Origin: Spirillospora albida
GTDB taxonomy: Bacteria > Actinomycetota > Actinomycetes > Streptosporangiales > Streptosporangiaceae
Reading direction: 5' to 3'
DNA length: 64,000 bases
Assembly (NCBI RefSeq): GCF_000718255.1
Contig: NZ_JOFJ01000003.1
Coordinates: 186,001 to 250,000 of the forward strand
A program made the position numbers and the translations under genes. The notes beneath the pieces are model-generated. The model did not search any database and was not told the origin of the DNA. It saw only the letters and a list, made by a program, of their open reading frames with translations. The first letter of the stretch is position 1, and each line of letters opens with the position of its first letter. Shown one piece after another: positions 24,321 to 33,322 of the stretch.

Positions 24321-25397
24321 ATGCGCCGCCTCAGCGTCCTCACGGTCCTCACGCTGGCCGCTCCAGCGCTCGTCCTCACCGGGTGCGGCGACGACCCGCC
24401 GGAACCGGCGCCGGTCGTCCGGAACGAGAGCGCGCCGGTCTCGCCGCCACCGCCGGTGACCGGGTCGTCGCGTCCCGGCGACCCCCGCGTTCTCGTGCGG
24501 GGACGGCAGGTCACCTGGGGTCTGGCGTTCCTGCCGGGCGGAGACGCCCTGGTCACCGAGCGGGACACCGCGAAGGTGCTGCGGGTCTCCCCGGGGGGCC
24601 AGGTAAGAGAGCTCGGGAAGGTGCCGGGAGTGTCGCCCGGTGGTGAGGGCGGTCTGCTCGGGATCGCCGTCCGCGCGGGCCACGCCTACGTGTACTTCAC
24701 GTCCGGGTCCGACAACCGCATCGCCCGCTTCCGCCACGACGGCGGCATCGGCGCGCTGGAGACGCTCGTCACCGGCATCCCCAAGGGCGTCAACCACAAC
24801 GGCGGCCGGCTCGCGTTCGGCCCCGACGGGATGCTGTACGCCGCCACCGGCGAGGTCGGCCGGGAGGAGCTCTCCCAGAACAGGGAGTCGCTCGGCGGCA
24901 AGATCCTCCGCATGACCCCCGAGGGGAGGCCGGCACCCGGCAACCCGTTCGGGACCCTGGTGTGGACGTACGGGCACCGCAACGTCCAGGGCCTCGCCTG
25001 GGACGGCGACGACCGCATGTTCGCCACCGAGTTCGGCCAGAACACCTGGGACGAGATCAACCGCATCGAGAAGGGCCGCAACTACGGCTGGCCCGTCGTC
25101 GAGGGCAAGGAGGGCCGGGACGGCTTCACCGACCCGCTCCTCGTCTGGCGGCCGTCCGAGGCGTCCCCGTCCGGCCTCGCCTACGCGGGCCGCTCGCTGT
25201 GGGCCGCCGCCCTGCGCGGGCGGCGGCTCTGGCAGGTGCCCGTCCGCCCGGACGGGTCGCTCGGCGAACCCGTCGCCCACTTCGAGGGCCGCTTCGGCCG
25301 CATCCGCTCCGCCACCCGCTCCCCCGACGGCCGCGCCGTGTGGCTCACCACCGACAACGACGAGGACGACAAGGTCATCGTCGTCCCGCTCCGCTGA
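24321..25397 (+). CDS. PQQ-dependent sugar dehydrogenase-like lipoprotein
   Basis: A 358-residue protein of the GSDH/sorbosone dehydrogenase beta-propeller family. It starts with a lipoprotein signal (LVLTGCG lipobox, Cys about residue 22), then a Pro-rich linker, then the propeller with the motifs GLAFLPGGDALVTERDTAKVL, GGEGGLLGIAV, NHNGGRLAFGPDGMLY (His-Asn of the active site) and GHRNVQGLAWD. Family members oxidise sugars with pyrroloquinoline quinone outside the cell, but many actinobacterial ones lack a known activity. The start is ATG at 24321; a longer upstream frame would remove the signal peptide. It is convergent with gatB. Confidence 0.85.
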   Translation: MRRLSVLTVLTLAAPALVLTGCGDDPPEPAPVVRNESAPVSPPPPVTGSSRPGDPRVLVRGRQVTWGLAFLPGGDALVTERDTAKVLRVSPGGQVRELGKVPGVSPGGEGGLLGIAVRAGHAYVYFTSGSDNRIARFRHDGGIGALETLVTGIPKGVNHNGGRLAFGPDGMLYAATGEVGREELSQNRESLGGKILRMTPEGRPAPGNPFGTLVWTYGHRNVQGLAWDGDDRMFATEFGQNTWDEINRIEKGRNYGWPVVEGKEGRDGFTDPLLVWRPSEASPSGLAYAGRSLWAAALRGRRLWQVPVRPDGSLGEPVAHFEGRFGRIRSATRSPDGRAVWLTTDNDEDDKVIVVPLR

Positions 25398-25430
25398 CCC
25401 GCCGGGCGGGCCGCGGAGCGGGACGACGGC

Positions 25431-26933
25431 TCACGACGCGCCGAGCTTCTCCAGGATCAGCTCGCGGGCGCGCCCGGCGTCCGCCTGCCCGCGCGTCGCC
25501 TTCATCACCGCGCCGACCAGCGCACCCGCCGCCGCGACCTTCCCGGACCTGACCTTGTCGGCCACCGCCGCGTTGTCCGCGATCACCCGGTCGATGATCG
25601 ACGACAGCTCGCCCTCGTCGCTGACGACCTTCAGGCCCCGCGCCGCGACGACCTCGTCCGGCGCGCCCTCGCCCGCGAGGACGCCCTCGAACACCTGCCG
25701 GGCCAGCTTGTCGTTCAGCTCCCCGGCCGCCACCATCGCCTGGATCCGGGCGACCTGCTCCGGCGTGATCGGCAGGGCGTCCAGTTCGACGCCCTGCTCG
25801 GTGGCACGCCGCGACAGCTCGTTCATCCACCACTTGCGCGCCGCCCCGGCGTCCGCGCCCGCCGCCACCGTCGCCTCGATCAGCTCGACGGCACCGGCGT
25901 TCACGACGTCGCGCAGCTCCAGGTCCGACAGCGCCCACTCGGCCTGGACGCGGCGGCGGCGCGCGGCGGGCAGCTCCGGCAGCGACGCCTTCAGCTCCGC
26001 CACCCACTCCCGCGACGGGGCCATCGGCACCAGGTCCGGCTCGGGGAAGTAGCGGTAGTCCTGCGCCTCCTCCTTGCTGCGCCCGCTCGTCGTCCGGCCG
26101 GTGTCCTCGTGGAAGTGCCGCGTCTCCTGGACGATCCGCCCGCCGCCCGACAGCACCCCCGCCTGCCGCTCGATCTCCGACCGCACGGCCCGCTCCACCG
26201 ACCGGAGCGAGTTCACGTTCTTCGTCTCCGTCCGCGTCCCCCACTCGGCGGCGCCGCGCGGCATCAGGGACACGTTCACGTCGCACCGCATGGAGCCCTC
26301 CTCCATGCGCACGTCGGACACGCCCAGCGACCGGACCAGCTCCCGCAGCTCCGTCGCGTACGCGCGCGCCACCAGCGGCGCCTTCTCGCCCGTCGCGGGG
26401 ATCGGCTTCGTGACGATCTCGACGAGCGGGATGCCGGCCCGGTTGTAGTCGACCAGCGAGTGGTCCGCGCCCTGGATCCGCCCGGTCGCGCCGCCGACGT
26501 GCAGCGACTTGCCGGTGTCCTCCTCCATGTGGACGCGCTCGATCTCGATCCGGTACGTCTCCCCCTCGGCCTCCACCTCGAGGAACCCGTTGACGCAGAG
26601 CGGCTCGTCGTACTGCGAGATCTGGAAGTTCTTCGGCATGTCCGGGTAGAAGTAGTTCTTCCGGGCGAACCGGCACCACTCCACGATCTCGCAGTTCAGC
26701 GCGAGCCCGATCTTGATGATCCCCTCGATCGCCGCGTGGTTCGTCACCGGCAGCGCCCCGGGAAGCCCCAGGCACACGGGGCACACTTGCGTGTTCGGCT
26801 CGGCCCCGAACCCCGTCGGGCACCCGCAGAACATCTTCGACGCGGTGCCGAGCTCGATGTGCGTCTCGATCCCGAGCACCGGCTCGTACTTCGCGAGCGC
26901 CTCGTCGTACTTCATCGGCGTTTCCACGCTCAC
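25431..26933 (-). CDS. gatB: aspartyl/glutamyl-tRNA amidotransferase subunit B
   Basis: A 500-residue subunit of the GatCAB amidotransferase that activates Glu-tRNA(Gln) or Asp-tRNA(Asn) with ATP and passes it to ammonia from GatA. It has LGIETHIELGTASKMFCGC, the CGC...CPVC zinc cysteines, VHMEEDTGKS, SLVDYNRAGIPLVEIV and SMRCDVNVSL, then the helical YqeY-like tail that binds tRNA. The GTG start at 26933 overlaps the stop of the upstream DUF4276 gene by four bases (GTGA). ATG at 26915 is an alternative. In most actinomycetes gatB directly follows gatA; here two foreign-looking genes intervene. Confidence 0.95.
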   Translation of the reverse strand: MSVETPMKYDEALAKYEPVLGIETHIELGTASKMFCGCPTGFGAEPNTQVCPVCLGLPGALPVTNHAAIEGIIKIGLALNCEIVEWCRFARKNYFYPDMPKNFQISQYDEPLCVNGFLEVEAEGETYRIEIERVHMEEDTGKSLHVGGATGRIQGADHSLVDYNRAGIPLVEIVTKPIPATGEKAPLVARAYATELRELVRSLGVSDVRMEEGSMRCDVNVSLMPRGAAEWGTRTETKNVNSLRSVERAVRSEIERQAGVLSGGGRIVQETRHFHEDTGRTTSGRSKEEAQDYRYFPEPDLVPMAPSREWVAELKASLPELPAARRRRVQAEWALSDLELRDVVNAGAVELIEATVAAGADAGAARKWWMNELSRRATEQGVELDALPITPEQVARIQAMVAAGELNDKLARQVFEGVLAGEGAPDEVVAARGLKVVSDEGELSSIIDRVIADNAAVADKVRSGKVAAAGALVGAVMKATRGQADAGRARELILEKLGAS

Positions 26934-27532
26934 AGAAATCCCAGTCCCTTCAACGCCTCTTCCGTCTCGGCAACCCAGGCGGCGTACGCCGGTATCTGCG
27001 CGAGCACATCGAGGTCGACGTTCTGTCCTATGTAGTCGTAATAGTCGGCCCGGGAACGCCGCCCGCTCCGGGGGCGGACGGCATCCAGCACGAGCTTCGG
27101 GTCTTGTAGCTTCTCCACGTCCCGGGGCCGCGCGGGCATCCTGGACGGGTCGCTCCCGCGCAGCCCCGCCCACACCGCCCGGTCGGCCAGCAGCCATGCC
27201 TCGGTCTCCCGCACCGGCACCAGCGGGATCACCGGCGTGGTCAGCCCCCGCTTGGCGAGATCCGCTCGCACCGCGTCGGCCTTGCCGCGTTCATTGTGGT
27301 CGTTGTGGACGCAGATCAGGTGGCAGTCCTCGGCGAGTTCCAGTACCGCCTGACAGACACGGTCGGGGTCCTTGATAGTCCAGCATTCGCCGACCTCGGT
27401 CCTGGCCACGTCCACGACATGCCGTGACCCCTTCTCCGTCAGCGCCCTGATCTGCCGGAACACCACCGCACCGAGGAAGCGCTCGTCGGTGGTGTTCTCC
27501 GCGACGAGCCCCGGAACCAGCGGACGGCTCAC
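26930..27532 (-). CDS. DUF4276-family protein, predicted TOPRIM-like effector
   Basis: A 200-residue protein with the features of the DUF4276 family: LVPGLVAENTTDERFLGAVV at the N terminus (an acidic TOPRIM-like first motif), LICVHNDHNE (a second acidic motif), and the conserved VPVRETEAWLLAD stretch (near residue 105). TOPRIM-like domains cut or nick nucleic acid with a metal, but nuclease activity here is an inference. The GTG start at 27532 overlaps the ATPase stop by four bases, and the stop overlaps the gatB start, so all three are coupled. It should work with the ATPase next to it. The pair resembles toxin/effector-sensor modules in phage defence. Confidence 0.75.
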   Translation of the reverse strand: MSRPLVPGLVAENTTDERFLGAVVFRQIRALTEKGSRHVVDVARTEVGECWTIKDPDRVCQAVLELAEDCHLICVHNDHNERGKADAVRADLAKRGLTTPVIPLVPVRETEAWLLADRAVWAGLRGSDPSRMPARPRDVEKLQDPKLVLDAVRPRSGRRSRADYYDYIGQNVDLDVLAQIPAYAAWVAETEEALKGLGFL

Positions 27533-28689
27533 GGCGCGTCCTGCCGCACGGTGCCCAGGTACCTTCGCACCTGACGCGGCGACACGTACGTTCCCGGCTC
27601 CCCCTCGTCCCGGACGGGCTTGGCCACGCTCACGCGCGACACCCGGTCGTTCTCCGGATCGACACGCACCGCCGCGTCCATGAACACCAGCGACTCCGGG
27701 CATGTCCGGTACAGCTCGGACACCACCACGGGCGAATGGCTCGTGATGATGACCTGCCGCAGCGGTCTTCCCAGGGACTCCGGATCGTTGAGATCCGTGA
27801 CCCTCTCCTGGATCCGCCGCAGCAACTCCGCCAGCCGCGCCGGATGCAGCCCGTTCTCGATCTCCTCGACCATGAGCACACCGGGATGATCCGGATCATG
27901 CAACGCCGCCAGGAGCCCGATGATGCGCAGTGTCCCGTCCGACAGCAGGCTGCTGGGGACGAGTCCCTGCCCCTCGACGACGAGGTCGAACGACCACTCC
28001 TGCCGCTTCTCGTCCAGTTCGGTCCTGATCTCCTTGACGTCCGGCATCAGTGCAGCCAGATCGACCATGAGATCGTCCAAGGCGTTGGAGGAACACATCC
28101 GGCCGAGCACGGCGGCCAGGTTGCCGCCATTGGTCAGCAGCGCCCGCCGGTCAGCCCGGTTCGCGACGGCCCGCATCTCGTGCGGATCGGGAACGTACGG
28201 CCGGACCTGCGCCATCTCTATTTCGACCGCGAATGCCAAGTCGCTGACGTCGTCGCCATCGGCAGCGGCATGTACCGTCCCGGACTCTCGCGCGCGGACG
28301 GCGTCCGGCACGCCCTGTTCAGTCCTCAGATGGAGGACCTTCCTGGCCAGATTCTTGGGAACTGGAACACCGCTCTCGAGGTATGCGCCCTCGCTCCATA
28401 CGAATGCCGCAAATCCGTCGGCGATCCTCACCAGGCGACGTGTCTTGATCGTGAATTCGCCGACCGGACGGCCAACACCGTCTCGGTGGAACAACTCCTG
28501 CGGACGGCCCCGGCGCGCGGCCAGCAACGCCTCCTCCGACGACATCAAGGCGTCCCGGACGTAATCGATCGCGTCGAAGAGGTTGGACTTGCCACTGGCA
28601 TTGGGGCCGACCAGGGCAAGGAAGGGCGGTACGTCCAGCTTGAAGTCCAGGAAGGACTTGAAGCCGTCGATCTCGATATGCGTGATCAC
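27529..28689 (-). CDS. AAA/ABC-type ATPase (COG4637-like), partner of DUF4276
   Basis: A 386-residue ATPase of the RecF/SMC-like single-chain group. Walker A is GPNASGKS (residues 28-35), the signature is the AAA15/21-type LLSDGTLR (about 248-255), Walker B is VLMVEEIEN (271-279) with D-loop GLHP, and the switch His is in IITSHSP. The middle (residues 60-230) is an insert that would be the coiled or sensor region. The start is GTG at 28689, 22 bases after gatA. The lower GC and different codon use, seen for example in the AATTC-rich part near 28450, suggest acquisition. Related ATPase-TOPRIM pairs act in phage defence. Confidence 0.8.
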   Translation of the reverse strand: MITHIEIDGFKSFLDFKLDVPPFLALVGPNASGKSNLFDAIDYVRDALMSSEEALLAARRGRPQELFHRDGVGRPVGEFTIKTRRLVRIADGFAAFVWSEGAYLESGVPVPKNLARKVLHLRTEQGVPDAVRARESGTVHAAADGDDVSDLAFAVEIEMAQVRPYVPDPHEMRAVANRADRRALLTNGGNLAAVLGRMCSSNALDDLMVDLAALMPDVKEIRTELDEKRQEWSFDLVVEGQGLVPSSLLSDGTLRIIGLLAALHDPDHPGVLMVEEIENGLHPARLAELLRRIQERVTDLNDPESLGRPLRQVIITSHSPVVVSELYRTCPESLVFMDAAVRVDPENDRVSRVSVAKPVRDEGEPGTYVSPRQVRRYLGTVRQDAP

Positions 28690-28711
28690 TGACGTACCAC
28701 CGTTCCGGTGC

Positions 28712-30199
28712 CTAGAGGGCCGGGGCCTGTGCGAGCAGCGGGCCGCCCCAGCGGTCTTCGAGCGCGCGCTCGATCGCCGCGCCGACCCGGTAGACGCGGT
28801 CGTCGGCGAGGACGGGCGCCATGATCTGCAGTCCGACCGGCAGGCCGTCCGACAGCCCGCACGGGACGGAGATGGCGGCGTTGCCCGCCAGGTTCGTCGG
28901 GATCGTGCAGAGGTCGGCCAGGTACATCGCCATCGGGTCGTCCGCGCGCTCCCCGATCGTGAACGCGGTCGTCGGCGTGGTCGGCGAGATCAGCACGTCG
29001 ACCTGCTCGAACGCGGCCTCGAAGTCGCGCTTGATCAGGGTGCGGACCTGCTGCGCCTTGCCGTAGTAGGCGTCGTAGTAGCCGGACGACAGGGCGTAGG
29101 TGCCGAGCATGATGCGGCGCTTCACCTCGGGGCCGAAGCCCGCCGCCCGCGTCAGCGCCATGACCTCCTCGGCGCTGCGCGAGCCGTCGTCGCCGACGCG
29201 CAGGCCGTAGCGCATCGCGTCGAACCGGGCGAGGTTGGACGAGCACTCCGACGGCGCGATCAGGTAGTAGGCGGGCAGCGCGTAGGTGAAGTTCGGGCAG
29301 GACACCTCGACGACCTTCGCGCCGAGCGACTCCAGCACCTCGACTGCCTCGTCGAACCGCGCGGTGACGCCCGGCTCGTAGCCCTCGCCGTGGAACTCCT
29401 TCACGACGCCGACGCGCAGGCCGTTCACATCGCCCCTGCGCGCCGCCTCCACCACCGGCGGAACGGCCGCGTCGATGGACGTGGAGTCCATCGCGTCGTG
29501 GCCGCTGAACGCCTCGTGCAGGAGCGCCGCGTCCAGCACGTTCCGGGCGAACGGCCCGGGGGTGTCGAGCGACGACGCGAACGCGATCATCCCGTACCGG
29601 GACGCGCCGCCGTAGGTCGGCTTCATGCCGACGATGCCGGTCACGGCGGCGGGCTGCCGGATCGACCCGCCGGTGTCGGTGCCCGTCGACAGCGGCGCCT
29701 GGTACGACGCGACCGCGGCCGAGCTGCCGCCGGACGAGCCTCCCGGGATCCGGGAGGTGTCCCACGGGTTCCGCGTCGGCCCGTAGGCGCTGTTCTCCGT
29801 GGACGAGCCCATCGCGAACTCGTCCATGTTCGTCTTGCCGAGGATGACCAGACCGGCCTTGCGCAGGCGCGCCGTCACCGTCGCGTCGTACGGCGGCAGC
29901 CACCCTTCGAGGATCTTCGAGCCCGCCGTGGTCGGCATGTCGGCGGTGGTGAACACGTCCTTGTGCGCGATCGGCACCCCGGCCAGCGGGCCGAGCTCCT
30001 CCCCCGCCGCGCGCCGCTCGTCGACGGCCCGCGCCTGCGCGAGCGTCGTCTCCGCGTCCACGTGCAGGAACGCGTTGACCTGCCCGTCCACCCGCGCGAT
30101 CCGGTCGAGATGCGCCCGCGCGACCTCCACGGCCGACACGTCGCCGCCGGCGATGAGCTCCCCGAGCTCCGCCGCGCCCTTCGTGACCAGCTCCGACAT
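28712..30199 (-). CDS. gatA: aspartyl/glutamyl-tRNA amidotransferase subunit A
   Basis: A 495-residue amidase that releases ammonia from glutamine for GatB. The Ser-cisSer-Lys triad is Lys80 (PIAHKDVF), Ser155 (GGSSGGSS) and Ser179 (TDTGGSIRQPA), the spacing known for bacterial GatA. The ATG at 30199 overlaps the gatC stop by one base (TGATG). Downstream, the ATPase gene starts after only 22 bases, so the operon continues through the inserted pair to gatB. Confidence 0.97.
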   Translation of the reverse strand: MSELVTKGAAELGELIAGGDVSAVEVARAHLDRIARVDGQVNAFLHVDAETTLAQARAVDERRAAGEELGPLAGVPIAHKDVFTTADMPTTAGSKILEGWLPPYDATVTARLRKAGLVILGKTNMDEFAMGSSTENSAYGPTRNPWDTSRIPGGSSGGSSAAVASYQAPLSTGTDTGGSIRQPAAVTGIVGMKPTYGGASRYGMIAFASSLDTPGPFARNVLDAALLHEAFSGHDAMDSTSIDAAVPPVVEAARRGDVNGLRVGVVKEFHGEGYEPGVTARFDEAVEVLESLGAKVVEVSCPNFTYALPAYYLIAPSECSSNLARFDAMRYGLRVGDDGSRSAEEVMALTRAAGFGPEVKRRIMLGTYALSSGYYDAYYGKAQQVRTLIKRDFEAAFEQVDVLISPTTPTTAFTIGERADDPMAMYLADLCTIPTNLAGNAAISVPCGLSDGLPVGLQIMAPVLADDRVYRVGAAIERALEDRWGGPLLAQAPAL

Positions 30200-30498
30200 C
30201 AGGCTTCCTCTCCCAGGATCCGCGGGACGCGGAAGCGCTGCTCCTCGGCCGCCGGCGCGCCCGCGAGGGCCTGCTCCGGCGCGAGCGACGGGCGGACCTC
30301 GTCGGCCCGGTACACGTTGGTCAGCGGCAGCGCGTGCGAGGTCGGCGGGATGTCCTCCGCCGCGACCTCCTGCACCCGCGCGACCGCGGAGATGATCTGG
30401 TCGAGCTGGGCGGCGAGATGGTCGAGCTCGTCATCGCCGAGCGCCAGCCGGGAAAGCCGGGCGAGGTGAGCGACCTCGTCACGGGTGATGGCGGACAT
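30199..30498 (-). CDS. gatC: aspartyl/glutamyl-tRNA amidotransferase subunit C
   Basis: A 99-residue protein that wraps the GatA-GatB interface and stabilises the complex. It shows the family motif VAHLARLSRLALGDDELDHL (residues 9-28) and the LDQIISAVARVQEV helix. It is the first gene of the gat operon. The start is ATG at 30498 with a weak ribosome site. Length and spacing are normal for the family. Confidence 0.93.
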   Translation of the reverse strand: MSAITRDEVAHLARLSRLALGDDELDHLAAQLDQIISAVARVQEVAAEDIPPTSHALPLTNVYRADEVRPSLAPEQALAGAPAAEEQRFRVPRILGEEA

Positions 30499-30660
30499 GT
30501 TCGAAGACCGTTTCTGAGATCGATTGGGTTCCCCAGCATCCTATGGGTCCGGCGTCCCGAGCCCCGCACCGTTCGCGGGGCACGCCAGCGGGTCGTTTCA
30601 GATCCTGGTGAGGGGAACATTGTCCAGCGTCCACCCCCAGGACGACGGAAGGAGCCCGCC

Positions 30661-30912
30661 GTGACCATCGGCGGCAGCATCGCCCTCATCATCATCGGCG
30701 CGATCCTGGCCTATGCGGTCAACTACGAGTTCAGCGGCATCGACATCCGGCTGGTCGGCGTCATCCTCATGATCGGCGGCCTGATCGGCCTCGTCATCGG
30801 CATCGCCCGCATCATGTCCGCCCGCCGCGCGGTCGACCGCCGCCCGCCCCCCGCGGTCCGCGAGGAGCGGTACTACGAGGACCCGAACCCCGAGATCCGC
30901 CGCCGCTACTGA
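30661..30912 (+). CDS. DUF6458-type small membrane protein
   Basis: An 83-residue protein with two membrane helices (SIALIIIGAILAYAV and GVILMIGGLIGLVIGIAR) separated by a short loop (EFSGIDIRL), then a charged tail with RRPPPAVREERYYED. I recognise the layout as DUF6458, a common actinobacterial small membrane family of unknown role. The start is GTG at 30661 with GAAGGAG six bases upstream, which makes it secure. It is divergent from gatC and convergent with the second GGDEF-EAL gene. Confidence 0.8.
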   Translation: MTIGGSIALIIIGAILAYAVNYEFSGIDIRLVGVILMIGGLIGLVIGIARIMSARRAVDRRPPPAVREERYYEDPNPEIRRRY

Positions 30913-30932
30913 CCCCGGCGTCCCGGCCCCGT

Positions 30933-30958
30933 CACCGCCGCGCGGGAGAGCGGCGGTG
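30933..30958. terminator. bidirectional terminator hairpin
   Basis: CACCGCCGC-N8-GCGGCGGTG lies between the convergent DUF6458 gene and the GGDEF-EAL gene, followed on the plus strand by TTCGTT. Confidence 0.6.
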
Positions 30959-30972
30959 TTCGTTCCGCCGCG

Positions 30973-33066
30973 CTAGCGGGTGAGGATGCCCGTGCCCGTG
31001 GGCGGGGGGTTCGACGGGGGGCGCTCTCCCCCGGCGAGGCTCCGGAGCCAGGCGGTCGCGGACGCGGCGTCCATCGGACGGCCGAAGTGCCAGCCCTGGG
31101 CGGCGTCGCAGCCCATCTCGCGGAGGGCCTGGGCGGTCTCGGCGTCTTCGACGCCTTCGGCGACGGAGCGCAGGCCCAGGGTGCGGACCAGGTCGACGAT
31201 GGAGCGGACGATGACCGCGTCGTCGGAGGACGTGGTGAGGCGCTGGACGAACGACGCGTCGATCTTGATCTCTTCGACGGGAAGGCGCTTCAGCCGGACG
31301 AGGGACGAGTAGCCGGTGCCGAAGTCGTCCAGGCTGAGGGGGATGCCGAGCCCGGCGAGCGCGGCGACGGTGTCGGACGCGTAGGCGGGCTCGTTCATCA
31401 GGATGCGCTCGGTGATCTCCAGCTGGAGCGCGGCGGCGGGCAGGCCGTGGGCGGCGAGGCCCTCCTGGACCGTCTCGGTGAGGCCGGTGTCGAGCAGGTC
31501 GCGTCCGGACGCGTTCACGGCGACCTGGACGGTGAGGTCCTCGCGCCACCAGGTGGCGGCCTGCAGCAGCGCGGCCCCCACGACGTGGTGGGTGATGGAG
31601 CGCATCAGGTACGTCTGCTCGGCGATCGACAGGAACGCCTCGGGTTCGAGGAGGCCCTTGTCGGGGTGGCGCCAGCGCAGCAGCGCCTCCATGCCGACGA
31701 GCTGGCCGTCCCGCAGGGCGACCTTCGGCTGGTAGAAGAGCTCCAGTTCGCCGCGGTCGACGGCGCGGCGGAGGTCGCCGAGCATGCTGAGGCGGGCCGG
31801 CGAGTTGCGGTCGCGGGCGGGCGAGTACACCTCGACGCCGGTGCGCGACTCCTTCGCGTTGTACATGGCGACGTCGGCGCGCTGGAGGAGCAGCTCGAAG
31901 TCGGGGGCGTGGTCGGGGAACAGCGCGATGCCGACGCTGCCTTCCAGGTCGAAGGACATGCCGTCGAGGCGGACGGGTTCGCTGAGGGCCGCGCGGAGCC
32001 GGACCGCGACCTCGCGGGCGGCGGCCTCGTCGCGGACGGACGGCAGCAGCACCGCGAACTCGTCGCCGCCGAGCCGCGCGACGAGGTCGCCGGGGCGGAC
32101 GCTGTGCGTGAGGCGGTGCGCGACGAGCTGCAGGAGGCGGTCGCCGGTCGGGTGCCCGAGGGTGTCGTTGACCTCTTTGAAGCGGTCGAGGTCGAGGAGG
32201 AACAGGCCGGCGCGGCGGTCGCCGGCGGCGGCCCGGCGGCGGCCGCCGCGGGCGTCGGCGAGGGCCTCCTCGGTGCGGATGATGAGCAGCTTGCGGTTCG
32301 GCAGGCCGGTGAGCCCGTCGTGCAGTGCCTGGTGCTCGCGCCGGACCGACACGGACGCGTTCAGGTAGACGGCGATGAACGGCAGGACGATCAGCGGGAC
32401 GAACACGGCGGACCGGTCCATCGCGATGACCATCAGGGGCGCGAGGCCGAGCAGCGCCAGGTGCACGAGGACCTGGTACCCGAGGTCCCAGCGGAGCGCC
32501 TTCACGAGCGCCACCCGCTCGTGCAGGGCGACGGCGGCGCCGACGAGCGCGTCGTTGCAGATGAAGTAGACGGCGCCGGCGAGCGCGATCGCCGGCAGGT
32601 CGCCGCCCTCGGGCACCCACAGCGACGTCGGGGACGCGTCTACGCCGAACAGCGTGAGGACGACCTGCGCCGCGCCGAGGCTGAGCGTGTACTGGGCGGC
32701 GTTGAACGCGATGCGGTGGGACGCGCTGCCCCGCAGGACGCCGCACGTGATGACCGCCACGGCCTGCAGCGCGGCGGCGATCGGCAGGCCCGCGTACAGC
32801 AGCGCGGCGAAGGAGAAGGTGGTGGAGGTGGTGGCGCCGTTCTCGGAGCCGGGCGTGATGATCGGCCGCAGTTCGCCGAACACGATGAAGCAGCCGAGGA
32901 TCCAGAAGACGGGATTGCGGGCGAGCGCGTTGAGGTCGTCGCCGTCCAGCCCGGTGAACGCGGCGGAGCCCGCGGCGACGCCGAGCACGACGACGGCGAC
33001 GAAGTAGATCCACAACGGGGAACCGCGCCGGGGGGCCGTGTTCCGCGTGTTGTTCGGGTCCTTCAT
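30973..33066 (-). CDS. membrane-bound GGDEF-EAL protein (cyclic di-GMP turnover)
   Basis: A 697-residue protein with a hydrophobic N terminus (about seven helices over residues 18-240), then GGDEF (LGGDEFAVLL near residue 330) and EAL (GMEALLRWRHPDKG near 459, with DDFGTGYSSL and AEGVED). There is no PAS domain, unlike the homologue at 21045-23888. The GGDEF and EAL motifs look complete, so both activities are possible. GTG 33069 and ATG 33066 are alternative starts; the AGGA spacing favours the ATG. Upstream, several GTACC-type repeats occur in a less GC-rich stretch. Confidence 0.92.
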   Translation of the reverse strand: MKDPNNTRNTAPRRGSPLWIYFVAVVVLGVAAGSAAFTGLDGDDLNALARNPVFWILGCFIVFGELRPIITPGSENGATTSTTFSFAALLYAGLPIAAALQAVAVITCGVLRGSASHRIAFNAAQYTLSLGAAQVVLTLFGVDASPTSLWVPEGGDLPAIALAGAVYFICNDALVGAAVALHERVALVKALRWDLGYQVLVHLALLGLAPLMVIAMDRSAVFVPLIVLPFIAVYLNASVSVRREHQALHDGLTGLPNRKLLIIRTEEALADARGGRRRAAAGDRRAGLFLLDLDRFKEVNDTLGHPTGDRLLQLVAHRLTHSVRPGDLVARLGGDEFAVLLPSVRDEAAAREVAVRLRAALSEPVRLDGMSFDLEGSVGIALFPDHAPDFELLLQRADVAMYNAKESRTGVEVYSPARDRNSPARLSMLGDLRRAVDRGELELFYQPKVALRDGQLVGMEALLRWRHPDKGLLEPEAFLSIAEQTYLMRSITHHVVGAALLQAATWWREDLTVQVAVNASGRDLLDTGLTETVQEGLAAHGLPAAALQLEITERILMNEPAYASDTVAALAGLGIPLSLDDFGTGYSSLVRLKRLPVEEIKIDASFVQRLTTSSDDAVIVRSIVDLVRTLGLRSVAEGVEDAETAQALREMGCDAAQGWHFGRPMDAASATAWLRSLAGGERPPSNPPPTGTGILTR

Positions 33067-33303
33067 CACATCCTCGGGGGGAGGTTCGGGGGATCCGTCC
33101 CCCGGTCCCGGACGTCCCGGCCACGGGGGCTTCCCCGGGTGACGCGTCCGGACATTCAGGTGGGTCGTGATGTCTGGGAGGGTAAGGCCTGGATGGAACC
33201 TCGCGGAACCGGTTGCGTACGTACCGTTATTTCCATAGCGTACCGCCGCACAACCGGCGGGTAGCCGTAGTGTACCGCTGAGTAACCCGATACAGGTGAC
33301 GGT

Positions 33304-33321
33304 CCCCGCCGATACGCGGGG
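33304..33321 (-). terminator. hairpin after ligA
   Basis: CCCCGC-N6-GCGGGG lies directly after the ligA stop codon (33323-33325). No U-run follows, so it could be a weak terminator or an mRNA stabilising structure. Confidence 0.45.
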
Positions 33322-33322
33322 G

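Noticed and set aside
26930..28689. Calling the ATPase/DUF4276 pair PARIS
   Set aside because: PARIS AriB is DUF4435-type; the second protein here is DUF4276-like, so only a general similarity is claimed.
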